From positions 1 to 64,000 of the forward strand of contig CACEWU010000005.1 in the NCBI GenBank assembly GCA_902563335.1: 64,000 nt of DNA, given 5' to 3'. The position numbers were made by a program, and so were the translations under genes. The notes under the pieces are model-generated. The model was given only the letters and a program-made list of their open reading frames with translations. It ran no database searches and was not told the origin of the DNA. Positions 45,062-55,931 of this stretch are shown piece after piece. Every line of letters starts with the position of its first letter. The first letter of the stretch is position 1. The DNA comes from an uncultured Prochlorococcus sp. GTDB taxonomy: Bacteria; Cyanobacteriota; Cyanobacteriia; PCC-6307; Cyanobiaceae.

Positions 45062-45439
45062 TTATGCACTTTTAAAACTTGAGTAAAACGATTGCACTGC
45101 TTGAGATCCTATCCAAATACCAATAACTACCATCATCGCTCCAGCCATATATTCAAAACGTTCTGCTGGAATCTTCTTCGAAAGCCATCTACCCAAGAGA
45201 ACGCCAATTAGGCTTGAACAGATCAAAGCTAGGGCTGCTCCAAAAAACACTACGAGAGGCTTCCCAGACTGGGCAGATAAAAGCAGTGTCGCAATTTGTG
45301 TCTTGTCCCCTAATTCAGCGATAAAAACAGTTGCAAAGGTGCCGAAAAGCACAGATACAAAGCTAGGGCTTTCAATAGGTATATCTTCTGACAGAATTTG
45401 CTTATTTTTATTTTGATCAGCCATCAATCTTAGATCCAT
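45062..45439 (-). CDS. TMEM165/GDT1 (UPF0016) half-size protein
   Basis: FIAELGDKTQIATLLLS motif; start trimmed to an internal Met, alternative at 45424. Confidence 0.9.
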   Translation of the reverse strand: MDLRLMADQNKNKQILSEDIPIESPSFVSVLFGTFATVFIAELGDKTQIATLLLSAQSGKPLVVFFGAALALICSSLIGVLLGRWLSKKIPAERFEYMAGAMMVVIGIWIGSQAVQSFYSSFKSA

Positions 45440-45809
45440 GACGGGTTTTCTGATTAAACCGACGCATAACGGGGCTCCTGGATCCATATGTTGATCTAAT
45501 TTGTTGACGACAACAGGAAATTGCAAATTTATCTACATCTTGCTCACTTATTTTAAATAGATTTACTAAAGATGAAACCTTGCAAAAATCTGGTCTAGAA
45601 TTATAAATTTTGCATTTTTGTGAGCCAGTGTCGTAATGACGGCACCACCCATCAGGACCTACTAAATCCATATAGGCCCGTTGCTGATCTTCATTAAGCA
45701 CCTCAAGGGCCTCTGAACGCTCTGAAGGAGTAAGTCGACAACAGGCTCCGCAATGAGATATGCACTGCCAATGAAGTTTTTTTAGCTTGGATGACATGAG
45801 CTGTGACAA
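45417..45809 (-). CDS. YkgJ family Cys-cluster protein
   Basis: CISHCGACCRL...GWCRHYDTGSQKCKIYNSRPDFC. Confidence 0.85.
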   Translation of the reverse strand: MSQLMSSKLKKLHWQCISHCGACCRLTPSERSEALEVLNEDQQRAYMDLVGPDGWCRHYDTGSQKCKIYNSRPDFCKVSSLVNLFKISEQDVDKFAISCCRQQIRSTYGSRSPVMRRFNQKTRHGSKIDG

Positions 45810-45920
45810 CCCATCACAGAGAAGGAGAGTAGATCAGGAAATATGAACTGTTTTCTTCTACTATAGGTACCACTAGAGCAACTTCAAAGTACACTCTAGG
45901 AACTTACAAGATTCCAAATT

Positions 45921-46004
45921 ATGGGAAACCTCATACCACTGGCAGCCGTAATCCTGGCAGGCCCCGCAATCATTGCTCTCGTCTTCTATAGACGGGGCAT
46001 ATAA
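45921..46004 (+). CDS. psb30: photosystem II protein Psb30/Ycf12
   Basis: My own translation: MGNLIPLAAVILAGPAIIALVFYRRGI*. Confidence 0.85.
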   Translation: MGNLIPLAAVILAGPAIIALVFYRRGI

Positions 46005-46021
46005 ATCTCAGCAAGGAGCCT

Positions 46022-46061
46022 GTGACTGAATGATTTTCTAAAAAGAAAATCATTCAGTCAC
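46022..46061. other. perfect 18-bp inverted repeat (hairpin)
   Basis: GTGACTGAATGATTTTCT-aaaa-AGAAAATCATTCAGTCAC; no U-run on either strand. Confidence 0.85.
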
Positions 46062-46110
46062 CATGTCTCTTTAACCACACCATCAGACCAGATTAAAATT
46101 TCACTCTCTG

Positions 46111-46148
46111 GTAGAGCAAATGACTAATATTCATTTGCTCTACTTTTT
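46111..46148 (+). terminator. Rho-independent terminator-like hairpin
   Basis: GTAGAGCAAATGA-ctaatat-TCATTTGCTCTAC followed by TTTTT. Confidence 0.8.
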
Positions 46149-46199
46149 ATGCATACATTGAGCTAACAAGAATTAAATATCATCAAAGTAAAATTATAT

Positions 46200-48071
46200 T
46201 CAATGTTGCAAGCCAAATCCAATCATAGATTCTGATATTAATTGATTTATATATGGATGTTGATCATTAGGTAATACCTTAGCTTGGGAATTTGATTGTA
46301 CAATTTGAAAATGCAGCCTTTTCCCTCTATCATTTTCTATTGATAAATTTGAATTATCGGAAAGTTCACATACATAGCGCCTATTTGCCTTTTGAATTTC
46401 AATCCTTTCTGTGTGACTCCTAATTCCTTTAATATCAAGTTGTATATTGGAAATATTCTCCCAATAGTTAACATTAATTTGATAAACAATATCAACATAC
46501 TTTGATAGGTTTTCTCTGGATGTGCAATTCCACTGAATGCAATTAATCAGGGTATCATCTTGACGTAGTTTTAGCTTTAGGTGTTTTCCTTTTAATAGTT
46601 TATATTCAACCACTTCACAACACCTTGTCCAAAAAGTTGGCTTTGGGTTGCCAACTCCAAATGGTTCAAGTTTATCAATGAAATTACATAGTTCAAAATT
46701 TATTTCCTCAAATCTAAGATGTGCTTCTGGCTTAAGCTGAGGCATGTGATGATTTTGACCGAAGAATTCCTTTGCAAAGTTAATTAATCTGATATGTAAT
46801 TTTGAAATATTTTCTGCTTTTATAGTAAATCCTCCAGCAGCAGGGTGACCACCATATTTCTCTAGTAATTCAGAACATGAATCCAAAGCATTAATAATAC
46901 TAAATCCTTCTGGACCCCTAACAGAAGCCCTAAATAATCCATCTCCTTGCCCTGTCAAAAGAGTTGTAGGACGATTATATTTTTGCATTATACGGGTAGC
47001 TACTATACCAATAACTCCTTGATGCCAATGGTTTTGAGCTAACAAAATAAAAGGGTCAATTGCATCTTGATCAGACTCTAATAATGCCAGCGCTTCAATC
47101 TCTATTCCATCACATAACTCCTTCCTACGACGATTTAGATGATCACATTTTCTAGCCAAAATAAATGCTTTATCTGGAGTTTGCTCAGAGAATAGATCTA
47201 ATATTAAACTTGGTTCATCAAGCCTACCAACAGCATTAATCCTAGGAGCAATCTGAAAGCCTATATCTTCAGTATTTATTTTTTCACGTTCTATATTTAT
47301 TAGAAGTAGCAGCGCTCTTAAACCCTCACATTTTGTCAAATGCAGTTTTTGTAATCCTTCCTTTAACCATTCCCTATTTGCTCCTTTCAAAGGAGCCATG
47401 TCGGCAACAGTACCTATACAAAATAAATCCATGGCGATATCACATTTATCATTTTCTGTGTACTTAAGTTTGAGCTCCTTAGCTAATAAATATGCTATTC
47501 CTACTCCGGCAAGTGACTTATATGACGAACTTTCTGGTGTAATTTCTGGATGAATTAAAGCTAAGCATTTAGGTAAGGGAGAGGGTAATTTGTGATGGTC
47601 TGTGATTATTACATCAATCGATAGACTATGGGCATAATTAAGTGCTTCTTTAGCATTAACCCCGTTGTCTACTGTAATAATCAGATTAATTCCTTGTGAA
47701 TGAATATTTTTGACCATATTCTTATTTAAACCATATCCTTCCTTTTCTCTAGATGGAATGAAAGCAAAGGATTTATTGTTTAATGACTTCAACACATTCA
47801 TAATTAAAGCTGTGCTTGTCATTCCATCAGCATCATAATCACCGCAAATAGCTATTGGTTCTTTTCTATCACAAGCTAATTGCAAACGAGAAACAGCTAT
47901 TCCTAAATCCTTAAAGTGTTCATATGGATTAGGAAGTTTCTCAGAACTTAAGAACTCAGATGTTTTACTTGAATCAGTAAACCCTCTTCTAGCAAGTAGT
48001 GTCCTTATAACCAAAGGAAATTCTATGCCTTCTAAAGGGTTTATCTCAATTGGGCTGGGTAGCTGCCACAC
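46200..48071 (-). CDS. recJ: single-stranded-DNA exonuclease RecJ
   Basis: ICGDYDADGMTSTAL, VITDHH, GVGIAYLLAKEL, GHPAAGGFTI. Confidence 0.95.
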   Translation of the reverse strand: MWQLPSPIEINPLEGIEFPLVIRTLLARRGFTDSSKTSEFLSSEKLPNPYEHFKDLGIAVSRLQLACDRKEPIAICGDYDADGMTSTALIMNVLKSLNNKSFAFIPSREKEGYGLNKNMVKNIHSQGINLIITVDNGVNAKEALNYAHSLSIDVIITDHHKLPSPLPKCLALIHPEITPESSSYKSLAGVGIAYLLAKELKLKYTENDKCDIAMDLFCIGTVADMAPLKGANREWLKEGLQKLHLTKCEGLRALLLLINIEREKINTEDIGFQIAPRINAVGRLDEPSLILDLFSEQTPDKAFILARKCDHLNRRRKELCDGIEIEALALLESDQDAIDPFILLAQNHWHQGVIGIVATRIMQKYNRPTTLLTGQGDGLFRASVRGPEGFSIINALDSCSELLEKYGGHPAAGGFTIKAENISKLHIRLINFAKEFFGQNHHMPQLKPEAHLRFEEINFELCNFIDKLEPFGVGNPKPTFWTRCCEVVEYKLLKGKHLKLKLRQDDTLINCIQWNCTSRENLSKYVDIVYQINVNYWENISNIQLDIKGIRSHTERIEIQKANRRYVCELSDNSNLSIENDRGKRLHFQIVQSNSQAKVLPNDQHPYINQLISESMIGFGLQH

Positions 48072-48101
48072 TCTAATTATTTAGTTAAACGGAGTAATAA
48101 G

Positions 48102-48920
48102 GTGAATAAGAAATGGGAGTCGGTTTCCCATGTCAATAATAATCCAATGAATTCACCCAAAAACATCATGAGAAGGCTTAAGGCAATTTTTTGGGATGTT
48201 GATGGAACACTTGCAGATACAGAAATGGAAGGTCATCGAGTGGCCTTTAATCAAGCGTTTGTTGCGGCAAAAGTCAAATGGTTCTGGGATCAGAAGACGT
48301 ATGAAAAACTTCTCACGGTTCAGGGAGGAGGTAATCGTATAAAAGCTTATGGACTGTCAATTGGTCTACAATTAGAAAAAGGTGATATTTCTAATCTTCA
48401 TGCTCTAAAGCAGAAGCATTACCATAAGATAGCAATAACCGGAAAAATTCCCCTAAGGATAGGTGTAAAAAGGTTAGTAGAAGAAGCCAAGTCTAAAGGA
48501 ATTGATCAATGGATAGTGACCTCAAGTAGTAAGAAAGCAGTCGATCCCCTGATAAATACGGCTTTTTCAGAAAAAGATATGCCGTTTAATGGTCTTATTA
48601 CAGCAGACGATGTTAAATTCCATAAGCCCAACCCTGAGGGATATTTAATTGCATTAGCTAAATCAAAAGTTAGTCACAAAGAAGCAATAGTAATAGAGGA
48701 TTCTATTGCTGGTATTAAAGCAGCGGAATCCGCTAATATTACTCACATACTTACTTCTAATAATTATAAAAACATGCCAATTGATCAACTACAATCAGTA
48801 AAAGCTATTTCAAACCACCTAGGAGACGAAGAAAATCCATGTAATATATACCAAGGTCCATCATGTTCTGAAAGGATAATCTCTATCAAATATCTAGAGC
48901 TACTAATCAATTTGACCTAG
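48102..48920 (+). CDS. HAD-superfamily hydrolase (CbbY-like)
   Basis: IFWDVDGTLADTEMEGHRVAFN; HKPNPEGYLIAL; VIEDSIAGIKAA. Confidence 0.9.
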   Translation: MNKKWESVSHVNNNPMNSPKNIMRRLKAIFWDVDGTLADTEMEGHRVAFNQAFVAAKVKWFWDQKTYEKLLTVQGGGNRIKAYGLSIGLQLEKGDISNLHALKQKHYHKIAITGKIPLRIGVKRLVEEAKSKGIDQWIVTSSSKKAVDPLINTAFSEKDMPFNGLITADDVKFHKPNPEGYLIALAKSKVSHKEAIVIEDSIAGIKAAESANITHILTSNNYKNMPIDQLQSVKAISNHLGDEENPCNIYQGPSCSERIISIKYLELLINLT

Positions 48921-48922
48921 AC

Positions 48923-49258
48923 ATGAGATCGCAAAATACAAAATTAAATCAAATTCAAAACAAAGCCTCTAATTACTTCCTTGATTCAATAGTAACTTCT
49001 TGGAAAAGAAGAAGTATAGGGTTAATTGCACTTCTTCTTGGCTTCTATATGGGTGGAAATATTACTGTCTACTTCCTTGAGAAGACAGGGCAGAGACCTC
49101 TAGTTGTTTTATGCTTAGTAACATTGATAGAAATAATGATTAGGCTCCGTTCAAATGTAAAAGGTGATCAATGGCCTCTATTCTGGCTTGCTATTGATAA
49201 CTTCAGGATTGGTATTATCTATGCTGTGGTATTAGAAGCATTTAAACTTGGATCCTAG
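48923..49258 (+). CDS. DUF565 (Ycf20-like) protein
   Basis: LIALLLGFYMGGNITVYFLEKTGQRPLVVLCLVTLIEIMIRLR. Confidence 0.75.
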   Translation: MRSQNTKLNQIQNKASNYFLDSIVTSWKRRSIGLIALLLGFYMGGNITVYFLEKTGQRPLVVLCLVTLIEIMIRLRSNVKGDQWPLFWLAIDNFRIGIIYAVVLEAFKLGS

Positions 49259-49354
49259 TCACTGTTGAATCTAAAATAGGTAATTATAAAAATCGAAACA
49301 TATGCATTAGATATGTTTATTTTTAAATTACATTTATGTGAACTAAATATTAAT

Positions 49355-49531
49355 TTAATTTTCGGAATCTTCAGTCTCTTCGATTGGGTATACAAATCCT
49401 TGGGCTCTACCGCTAAGCACCGATTTCCCGATAGACAAAGCTCTTTGAGCAGCTGTAGCAGCTTTGGCTTTCCAAATAGCACTACGCTGATTCCGTTTCC
49501 CCTTGGAGGTTTTCTTTTTTGGTACAGCCAT
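49355..49531 (-). CDS. rpmF: 50S ribosomal protein L32
   Basis: My own translation: [58 protein letters not shown]. Confidence 0.95.
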   Translation of the reverse strand: MAVPKKKTSKGKRNQRSAIWKAKAATAAQRALSIGKSVLSGRAQGFVYPIEETEDSEN

Positions 49532-49677
49532 TTAACCTAGACATTAGAATAATTACTATCATCTAATGGCACACGGCTCTGCGTCAAATCGCTAGGCTGT
49601 AACTAAACAAATACCGAAACTAGCCCAGGGCTAGTAAAGAGTAGGACTCAATCTTAGCAACCAAAGACAGTTTCTAT

Positions 49678-51459
49678 ATGGGAACAACAAACATTGGACC
49701 ATCAAGAAAAATAATTGATTTCTATAAGAAATCACAAAATCCTAGCTATAGCGAACTTCTTAATCAAATCGGTTCTGGCCAAATTGACTCAATTATTTTG
49801 ATACCTGAAAGAAGAGAAGTTCTCGTACTCTATAAAAATGGAGACTCTGCCAGAGTTTCAATATTACGTAATGACCAACTAATTCTTCGTACTGCGCAGG
49901 AAAGTGGTACAGCATTGACAGTAAAAGACATTCGATCTGAAGCAGCCATTGCAGGGCTTGCTAGCAATTTTGCTCTTATTACGATAGTAATTATAGGTTT
50001 AACATTTCTTCTTCGAAGATCCGCAAATATTGCAAACCGAGCAATGGGTTTTGGTCGAACAAAATCAAGCGTGAGAGCGGAAGAAGATTTGGTAGTTCGA
50101 TTTGAAGATGTAGCTGGCCTAGCAGAAGCTGAGCAAGAACTTCTGGAAGTAGTAAACTTTTTAAAAAACCCTGAAAGTCTTCTGAAGCTAGGGGCAAAAA
50201 TACCAAAAGGAATCCTTTTAATAGGTCCTCCAGGTACAGGTAAAACATTGTTAGCAAAAGCAATTGCAGGCGAAGCCGGTGTTCCCTTTTTCTCTATAGC
50301 AGCTTCAGAGTTTGTTGAACTCTTTGTCGGTGTAGGCGCTAGTAGGGTAAGAGACTTATTTAAAAATGCAAAAGAGAAATCTCCATCAATAATTTTTATT
50401 GATGAAGTTGACTCCATTGGCAGACAAAGAGGAGCTGGTATTGGCGGGGGTAACGATGAGAGAGAGCAAACACTAAATCAACTCCTTACAGAGATGGACG
50501 GATTTGCTGATAACTCAGGCGTGATTCTAATTGCAGCAACTAATCGAGCAGATGTTCTTGATTCTGCTCTTATGAGACCTGGCAGATTTGATCGGAGAAT
50601 ATTTATTGGACTCCCAGATAGAAAAGGCCGGACAGACATACTTTCTGTTCATGCTCGTTCAAGACCTCTTTCAGAAGAGGTTTCTCTAAGTGATTGGGCA
50701 CTCAGGACGCCAGGATTCTCGGGGGCAGATTTAGCCAACCTAATAAATGAAGCAGCAATAATTACGGCAAGGAATCAGAAAAAGTTTATTGGGAATGAGC
50801 AACTTGAAGCAGCGTTGGAAAGACTAACTATTGGAATAACTGCTTCTCCATTGCAAGATAATTCTAAAAAGAGATTAATTGCATATCATGAGATTGGACA
50901 TGCTCTTGTTGCTGCATTAACTCCAAAGGCTGATCGTCTGGATAAAGTGTCTATTCTTCCAAGAAGTGGAGGCATAGGAGGATTTACAAGATTTTGGCCA
51001 GATGAAGAAATTAGCGACTCCGGTTTAATAACTAGGGCAAATTTATTTGCCAAACTTGTAGTTAGTCTAGGAGGAAGAGCTGCAGAAATTATAATCTTTG
51101 GAGAGCAGGAAATCACACAAGGTGCAAGTGGAGACCTTGATCAAGTGAGCTATCTAGCCAGAGAGATGGTTACAAAGTTTGGCTTTTCAGGTTTGGGCCC
51201 TGTATCTATGGAAAATGAATCTCCGGAAGTCTTTCTGGGTAGAGATCTTATAAATCGTAAAACACTATATTCAGAGACAACAATCAAAGCTATTGATCAG
51301 CAAGTTAGAAGACTTGCTTTTACTGCAATGGAAAAAGCACTTAGTCTTCTAAGGCCGAAGCGAGAACTAATGGATAAGCTTGTAGATGTGTTGATAGAAG
51401 AAGAAACACTTGAATCAAAAAGGTTCTTGACATTGGCTGGACTAAACCATATACCTTAA
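49678..51459 (+). CDS. ftsH: FtsH family ATP-dependent zinc metalloprotease
   Basis: [26 protein letters not shown] region GRFDRR, HEIGH zinc motif. Confidence 0.95.
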   Translation: MGTTNIGPSRKIIDFYKKSQNPSYSELLNQIGSGQIDSIILIPERREVLVLYKNGDSARVSILRNDQLILRTAQESGTALTVKDIRSEAAIAGLASNFALITIVIIGLTFLLRRSANIANRAMGFGRTKSSVRAEEDLVVRFEDVAGLAEAEQELLEVVNFLKNPESLLKLGAKIPKGILLIGPPGTGKTLLAKAIAGEAGVPFFSIAASEFVELFVGVGASRVRDLFKNAKEKSPSIIFIDEVDSIGRQRGAGIGGGNDEREQTLNQLLTEMDGFADNSGVILIAATNRADVLDSALMRPGRFDRRIFIGLPDRKGRTDILSVHARSRPLSEEVSLSDWALRTPGFSGADLANLINEAAIITARNQKKFIGNEQLEAALERLTIGITASPLQDNSKKRLIAYHEIGHALVAALTPKADRLDKVSILPRSGGIGGFTRFWPDEEISDSGLITRANLFAKLVVSLGGRAAEIIIFGEQEITQGASGDLDQVSYLAREMVTKFGFSGLGPVSMENESPEVFLGRDLINRKTLYSETTIKAIDQQVRRLAFTAMEKALSLLRPKRELMDKLVDVLIEEETLESKRFLTLAGLNHIP

Positions 51460-51525
51460 AGAGGTTATGTACTCATCTTACACTAGCTATAACAACTATG
51501 TACAAAAACCAAAGCCATCCTTAAA

Positions 51526-54300
51526 TTGAATATTTCAAGACTCATAAAACTGTTCGGAGGTATATTTCTAGGGCTTTTATTAGTCTCAACTATCTCATGG
51601 ATTCAAATAGAATGGCTATGGTACAACCAATTTGATTTACTTGAGATCTTTAATCGTCGAACGATTTTTCAACTTATAGGATTTGTCATTTCACTATTAA
51701 TAATTTTTGTCTGTTATGCCTGGCAGAAAGTTTGGTTAACTCAATGCGAGTTTGAGGATAGAGAAACAAAAGAGAACAGAAGAATAATACGTTTTTATGG
51801 ATTATCAATATTAGCTACTTACTCTATAATAATAGTTAATTTGTCGTTAGTAAGTAGATTTGCATGGATATCACTATCAAAACCATTTTCTCTAGGGTAT
51901 TGGTGGGCAGAACCATTGGAGGCAAATTGGAAACTGCATATTGGCCTCATAGCAGTTTTTGCATTAATACTAATAACAACAAGCAAAATAGGGATAAGAC
52001 TAATTCAAATTCTTGGTGCTTCACTATTTGCACTAACTGTCGCTAAAGGTTGGGGGGTGTGGGCTTTAGGTTTAACAATCAATGATTCAGGTATTAAAGA
52101 ACCATTATTTGTTTCTGATATAAGCTTTGGAATAGGAAAATACCCTGCCATCTCATTAGCTTTTCTTCTAATTCTGCAGATATTAACGCTAACAGTCTCT
52201 ACATCTTATTGGGTACATTTAACTAAGTCTAATCGTTTATCGGACTGGCAAGCCCCTTCTCTATCTAAAAGACAAAGAAATATTTTAAGACCATTTGCTT
52301 TTTTGATTGTACTAACTGGAGCAGCATTAATTTGGCTCTCAAGGTTCCAATATCTATGGTCAACAGAGGAGAGTTTTGCAGGTGCAGGTTGGCTAGATGT
52401 TAATTACAATTTACCATTAAGAAGTTCAGCTGCAATATTCTTCCTTGCTTTCGGGATACTGATTTTAATTCCTTATAATAATAAAATAAAGAGAATATTC
52501 AGAACTACAGCATTCTTTACATCACTATTATGCATAATTCTCGAATTCTTACTTTCGCCTTTACTTCAATGGATAATAGTGAGACCTAGAGAGCTTGCAC
52601 TAGAATCTCAATACATTGACCGCGCCATTAAAGCTACAAGGAAGGCATTTCAACTGGATAGAATAGAAACTAAATTGATAAATCCAAATCCTACACTTAC
52701 AGATAGTGACGTAATTTTAGGATCAAGTACATTAAGGAATATACGTCTATGGGATAGCCAGCCATTACTAGCTACAAACCGTCAGCTTCAACAATTCAGG
52801 GTTTATTATAAATTTTCCAATGCTGCAGTTGACAGATACAAACTTAATCCAAACTCAGAAGAACGCCAACAAGTGATGATCGCAGCCAGAGAATTAGATC
52901 AAAAAGAATTACCTGACAGTTCACGTACCTGGTTAAATAGGCATTTCGTCTTTACACATGGCTATGGTTTTACAGTAAGCCCAGTAAATACAAAGGCAAA
53001 AGACGGCCTCCCAGATTATTTCATCAGTGATTTAGGAAAATCGACAAATATAGAAGGTAGTAAACAACTAGGAATAACTAGTGAAAATGTAAGAAAATCA
53101 ATCCCTATAGAAAGAGCTGCTTTGTACTATGGCACATTTAAGTCGCCCTATGCAGTAGCCCCTACATTACTTGAAGAACTAGACTACCCAGAAGGTGATC
53201 AAAATATATTTAACCATTATTCTGGCTCTGGTGGTGTTCCTTTAACTAACCTTTGGCAAAGAATATCTGCAGCAATATTTTTAAAGGAACCACGATTGCT
53301 CAATACAGGTGTACTAACAAAAGAATCGAAATTACTTATTAAAAGAGATGTTAAAAATCGAGTCAAATCTATTGCTCCATTCTTAGATGTACTTGGAGAT
53401 CCATATTTAGTATCTGTTGACTTGAACAACCAATATAAGAAATATGACATTAACCAGAAGCAATATTGGATTGTTGAATGTTATACAAGTTCCAGGACAT
53501 ATCCTTATTCATCAAACCTGCCAGACGGCAACCCATTAAGATACATCAGAAATTCAGTAAAAGCAATTGTAGATGCATATAATGGCAGTGTTATTTTATA
53601 TATAAGTGAGAAAGATGATCCTATAATTAATGCATGGAAAAATATCTTTCCATCATTATTTGCACCACTATCTTCTATGCCAATAGGTATAAGAAACCAC
53701 TTAAAAGTTCCAACAGACTTATTTGATATTCAAGTACAACAACTCCTGAGATATCATGTTACAGATCCGCGTACTTTTTATAATGGAGATGATATTTGGC
53801 AAGTTCCAAAAGAGCTCTATGGTCGTCAACAGGTTTTAGTAGAGCCTTATCACATAACAGCCCAATTAAAATCAAATGAGAAATCTGAGTTTTTGCTTTT
53901 ACAGCCCTTAGCTCCACTTGCTAGGCCAAATCTCGCTGCGTGGTTAGCAGCACGTAGTGATGGAAAAAATTATGGCAAGCTTGTCTTACTTAGATTTCCA
54001 AGCCAAACTACCATTCTAGGTCCCGAACAGATCCAAGCCCTTATAAACCAAGATCCCAAAATCAGTCAGCAATTTAGCTTATGGGACAGAGCAGGTTCGG
54101 AGGTAATTCAAGGAAATCTACTAGTTCTTCCTCTTGGGAAGGCACTCCTATATGTAGAACCTGTATATCTAAAAGCGAGTAAAGGTGGCTTACCAACACT
54201 TACACGAGTAGTAGTTAGTGATGGCAAAAGAATAGCTATGGAAGAAAATCTTTCAGAAGGTTTAAAACAACTACTTATGCAATCAGAGAATACTGATTAA
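51526..54300 (+). CDS. UPF0182 family membrane protein
   Basis: 924 aa, TTG start, N-terminal multi-TM; FTHGYGFTVSPVN and YYGTFKSPYAVAPT motifs. Confidence 0.9.
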   Translation: MNISRLIKLFGGIFLGLLLVSTISWIQIEWLWYNQFDLLEIFNRRTIFQLIGFVISLLIIFVCYAWQKVWLTQCEFEDRETKENRRIIRFYGLSILATYSIIIVNLSLVSRFAWISLSKPFSLGYWWAEPLEANWKLHIGLIAVFALILITTSKIGIRLIQILGASLFALTVAKGWGVWALGLTINDSGIKEPLFVSDISFGIGKYPAISLAFLLILQILTLTVSTSYWVHLTKSNRLSDWQAPSLSKRQRNILRPFAFLIVLTGAALIWLSRFQYLWSTEESFAGAGWLDVNYNLPLRSSAAIFFLAFGILILIPYNNKIKRIFRTTAFFTSLLCIILEFLLSPLLQWIIVRPRELALESQYIDRAIKATRKAFQLDRIETKLINPNPTLTDSDVILGSSTLRNIRLWDSQPLLATNRQLQQFRVYYKFSNAAVDRYKLNPNSEERQQVMIAARELDQKELPDSSRTWLNRHFVFTHGYGFTVSPVNTKAKDGLPDYFISDLGKSTNIEGSKQLGITSENVRKSIPIERAALYYGTFKSPYAVAPTLLEELDYPEGDQNIFNHYSGSGGVPLTNLWQRISAAIFLKEPRLLNTGVLTKESKLLIKRDVKNRVKSIAPFLDVLGDPYLVSVDLNNQYKKYDINQKQYWIVECYTSSRTYPYSSNLPDGNPLRYIRNSVKAIVDAYNGSVILYISEKDDPIINAWKNIFPSLFAPLSSMPIGIRNHLKVPTDLFDIQVQQLLRYHVTDPRTFYNGDDIWQVPKELYGRQQVLVEPYHITAQLKSNEKSEFLLLQPLAPLARPNLAAWLAARSDGKNYGKLVLLRFPSQTTILGPEQIQALINQDPKISQQFSLWDRAGSEVIQGNLLVLPLGKALLYVEPVYLKASKGGLPTLTRVVVSDGKRIAMEENLSEGLKQLLMQSENTD

Positions 54301-54305
54301 GATAA

Positions 54306-54333
54306 AATAAGGTCATATAAATATGACCTTATT
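54306..54333. terminator. convergent bidirectional terminator-like palindrome
   Basis: AATAAGGTCATA-taaa-TATGACCTTATT between convergent genes, A/T flanks. Confidence 0.65.
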
Positions 54334-54357
54334 TATTAGAATTTTATAAAGAATAGT

Positions 54358-54996
54358 TCAGTCTATTTGACTAAAAAACTCCTTACTACCAATTGGATCT
54401 GGTTTCATAGTCTTTTCTCCAGGGGTCCAGTTTGCAGGGCAGACCTCATCAGGGTTAGCTTGAACATACTGAAATGCCTGTAATACTCTTAAAGTCTCAT
54501 CTACATTACGTCCTACGGGTAGGTTATTAATTGTAGAATGCATTATTATTCCGTCGGGATCAATTATGAATAATCCTCTAAGAGCAACACCCTCCACTTC
54601 ATCTAAAACATTGTATGCGGTTGCTATTTCTTTTTTAAGATCTGCTATTAAAGGATAGTTGATATCTCCTATGCCACCTTGATTACGTGGTGTTTGTATC
54701 CAAGCAAGATGGCTGAATTGGCTGTCAACTGAAACACCTATTACTTCTGTATTTTTTGATGAAAATTCAGTATATCGGTCACTGAATGCAGTTATTTCCG
54801 TAGGGCAGACAAAAGTGAAATCAAGAGGGTAGAAAAACAGGACAACATATTTACCCTTGAACTGAGAGAGATTGATGTCCTTAAATTCCTGATCAATCAC
54901 AGCTGTTGCTGAGAAGTCAGGAGCCTTTTGTCCAACTCTGAGGCAACCATTTGAAGTCATGAAAATAGGTAATGAAGTAAGTACATGCTTTGGCAT
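54358..54996 (-). CDS. 2-Cys peroxiredoxin
   Basis: [32 protein letters not shown] resolving Cys. Confidence 0.95.
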   Translation of the reverse strand: MPKHVLTSLPIFMTSNGCLRVGQKAPDFSATAVIDQEFKDINLSQFKGKYVVLFFYPLDFTFVCPTEITAFSDRYTEFSSKNTEVIGVSVDSQFSHLAWIQTPRNQGGIGDINYPLIADLKKEIATAYNVLDEVEGVALRGLFIIDPDGIIMHSTINNLPVGRNVDETLRVLQAFQYVQANPDEVCPANWTPGEKTMKPDPIGSKEFFSQID

Positions 54997-55115
54997 CTAA
55001 GACTGACGCCAAAATGTCGCTAAAGACAACCAAAACCTATCACGCCTAAGATTTAGTTGAGTAGTTTGAGCTTATGGATTAGGATTTACAAATTTATTAT
55101 GATTCTTGAAAAATA

Positions 55116-55409
55116 ATGCCAAGTGCTTTCATGACATGGGATCAGGCTCTGAACCGCAAATTCTGCAGTACGAGCCATTTCCGCCTTCTCAACCAAGTTA
55201 GAAGCGAATTAAAGGCTCAGCCGTTAGAGAGGGATCCTGAAAACAGGACCCTTAGGCTAGCAGCGAAACCACTTAAAGGCGTATTGCCAAGGAACATTCG
55301 CAGATCAAATAGTTCAGAGAGTATTGATAAAGAAAAAAACTACGTAGATCCCTCTGATGACGGGCCTAGATCATTTAGAGAACGTCTTAATGCTATTGAA
55401 ATGAGGTGA
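55116..55409 (+). CDS. conserved hypothetical protein
   Basis: 97 aa; FCSTSHFRLLNQVRSELKAQPL block. Confidence 0.55.
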   Translation: MPSAFMTWDQALNRKFCSTSHFRLLNQVRSELKAQPLERDPENRTLRLAAKPLKGVLPRNIRRSNSSESIDKEKNYVDPSDDGPRSFRERLNAIEMR

Positions 55410-55623
55410 ATAAATAATAAAATGACTTATAAGAATAAAAGCTATATTAATTGATGACTACATTTCACTCACATTTAGTCATTTAAGCCAAATATATAAA
55501 TAAAACTTATTAAATAGTAAAGCATAACCAAAAGATAATGGAATATTATTTAACAGAGAGATTAGCCTTTATCTATATTAAGAGGAAATATGAGATGTCT
55601 AATTCGTGTTTTATTAAATAAAT

Positions 55624-55696
55624 GTCAGAGGAGAGACTTGAACTCTCGACCCCGGCGTTATGAGTGCCGTGCTCTAACCAGCTGAGCTACTCTGAC
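55624..55696 (-). tRNA. elongator-type tRNA-Met (CAT)
   Basis: GTCAGAGTAGCTCAGCTGGTTAGAGCACGGCACTCATAACGCCGGGGTCGAGAGTTCAAGTCTCTCCTCTGAC; no genomic CCA. Confidence 0.92.
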
Positions 55697-55931
55697 ATTA
55701 TCTATAATGATAACAAATGGAGAGACACTTGCGAGCAAAGCATGTAAAAAGCAAGAAAATGGAATGATGTCTTTTAAGCTAATATTTATTTCTAGTAAAA
55801 GTAATCTAAACAAATATACAAATCAAAATCCATAATAGTTCTATATGAACTAGAAATAATAGTTATAAATAATTGTCATATAAATAAAATGATTCTAAAA
55901 ATTAGAAATTCTAATGGGACTAGGAAGGTAA

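Noticed and set aside
49255-49482. 75-aa minus and 49313..49540 plus ORFs
   Set aside because: Both overlap rpmF in the wrong frame or strand
49830-50417. 195-aa minus ORF in ftsH (also 49991..50263, 50886..51116)
   Set aside because: Antisense to the FtsH AAA+ domain; composition is Ser/Ala/Pro-rich shadow sequence
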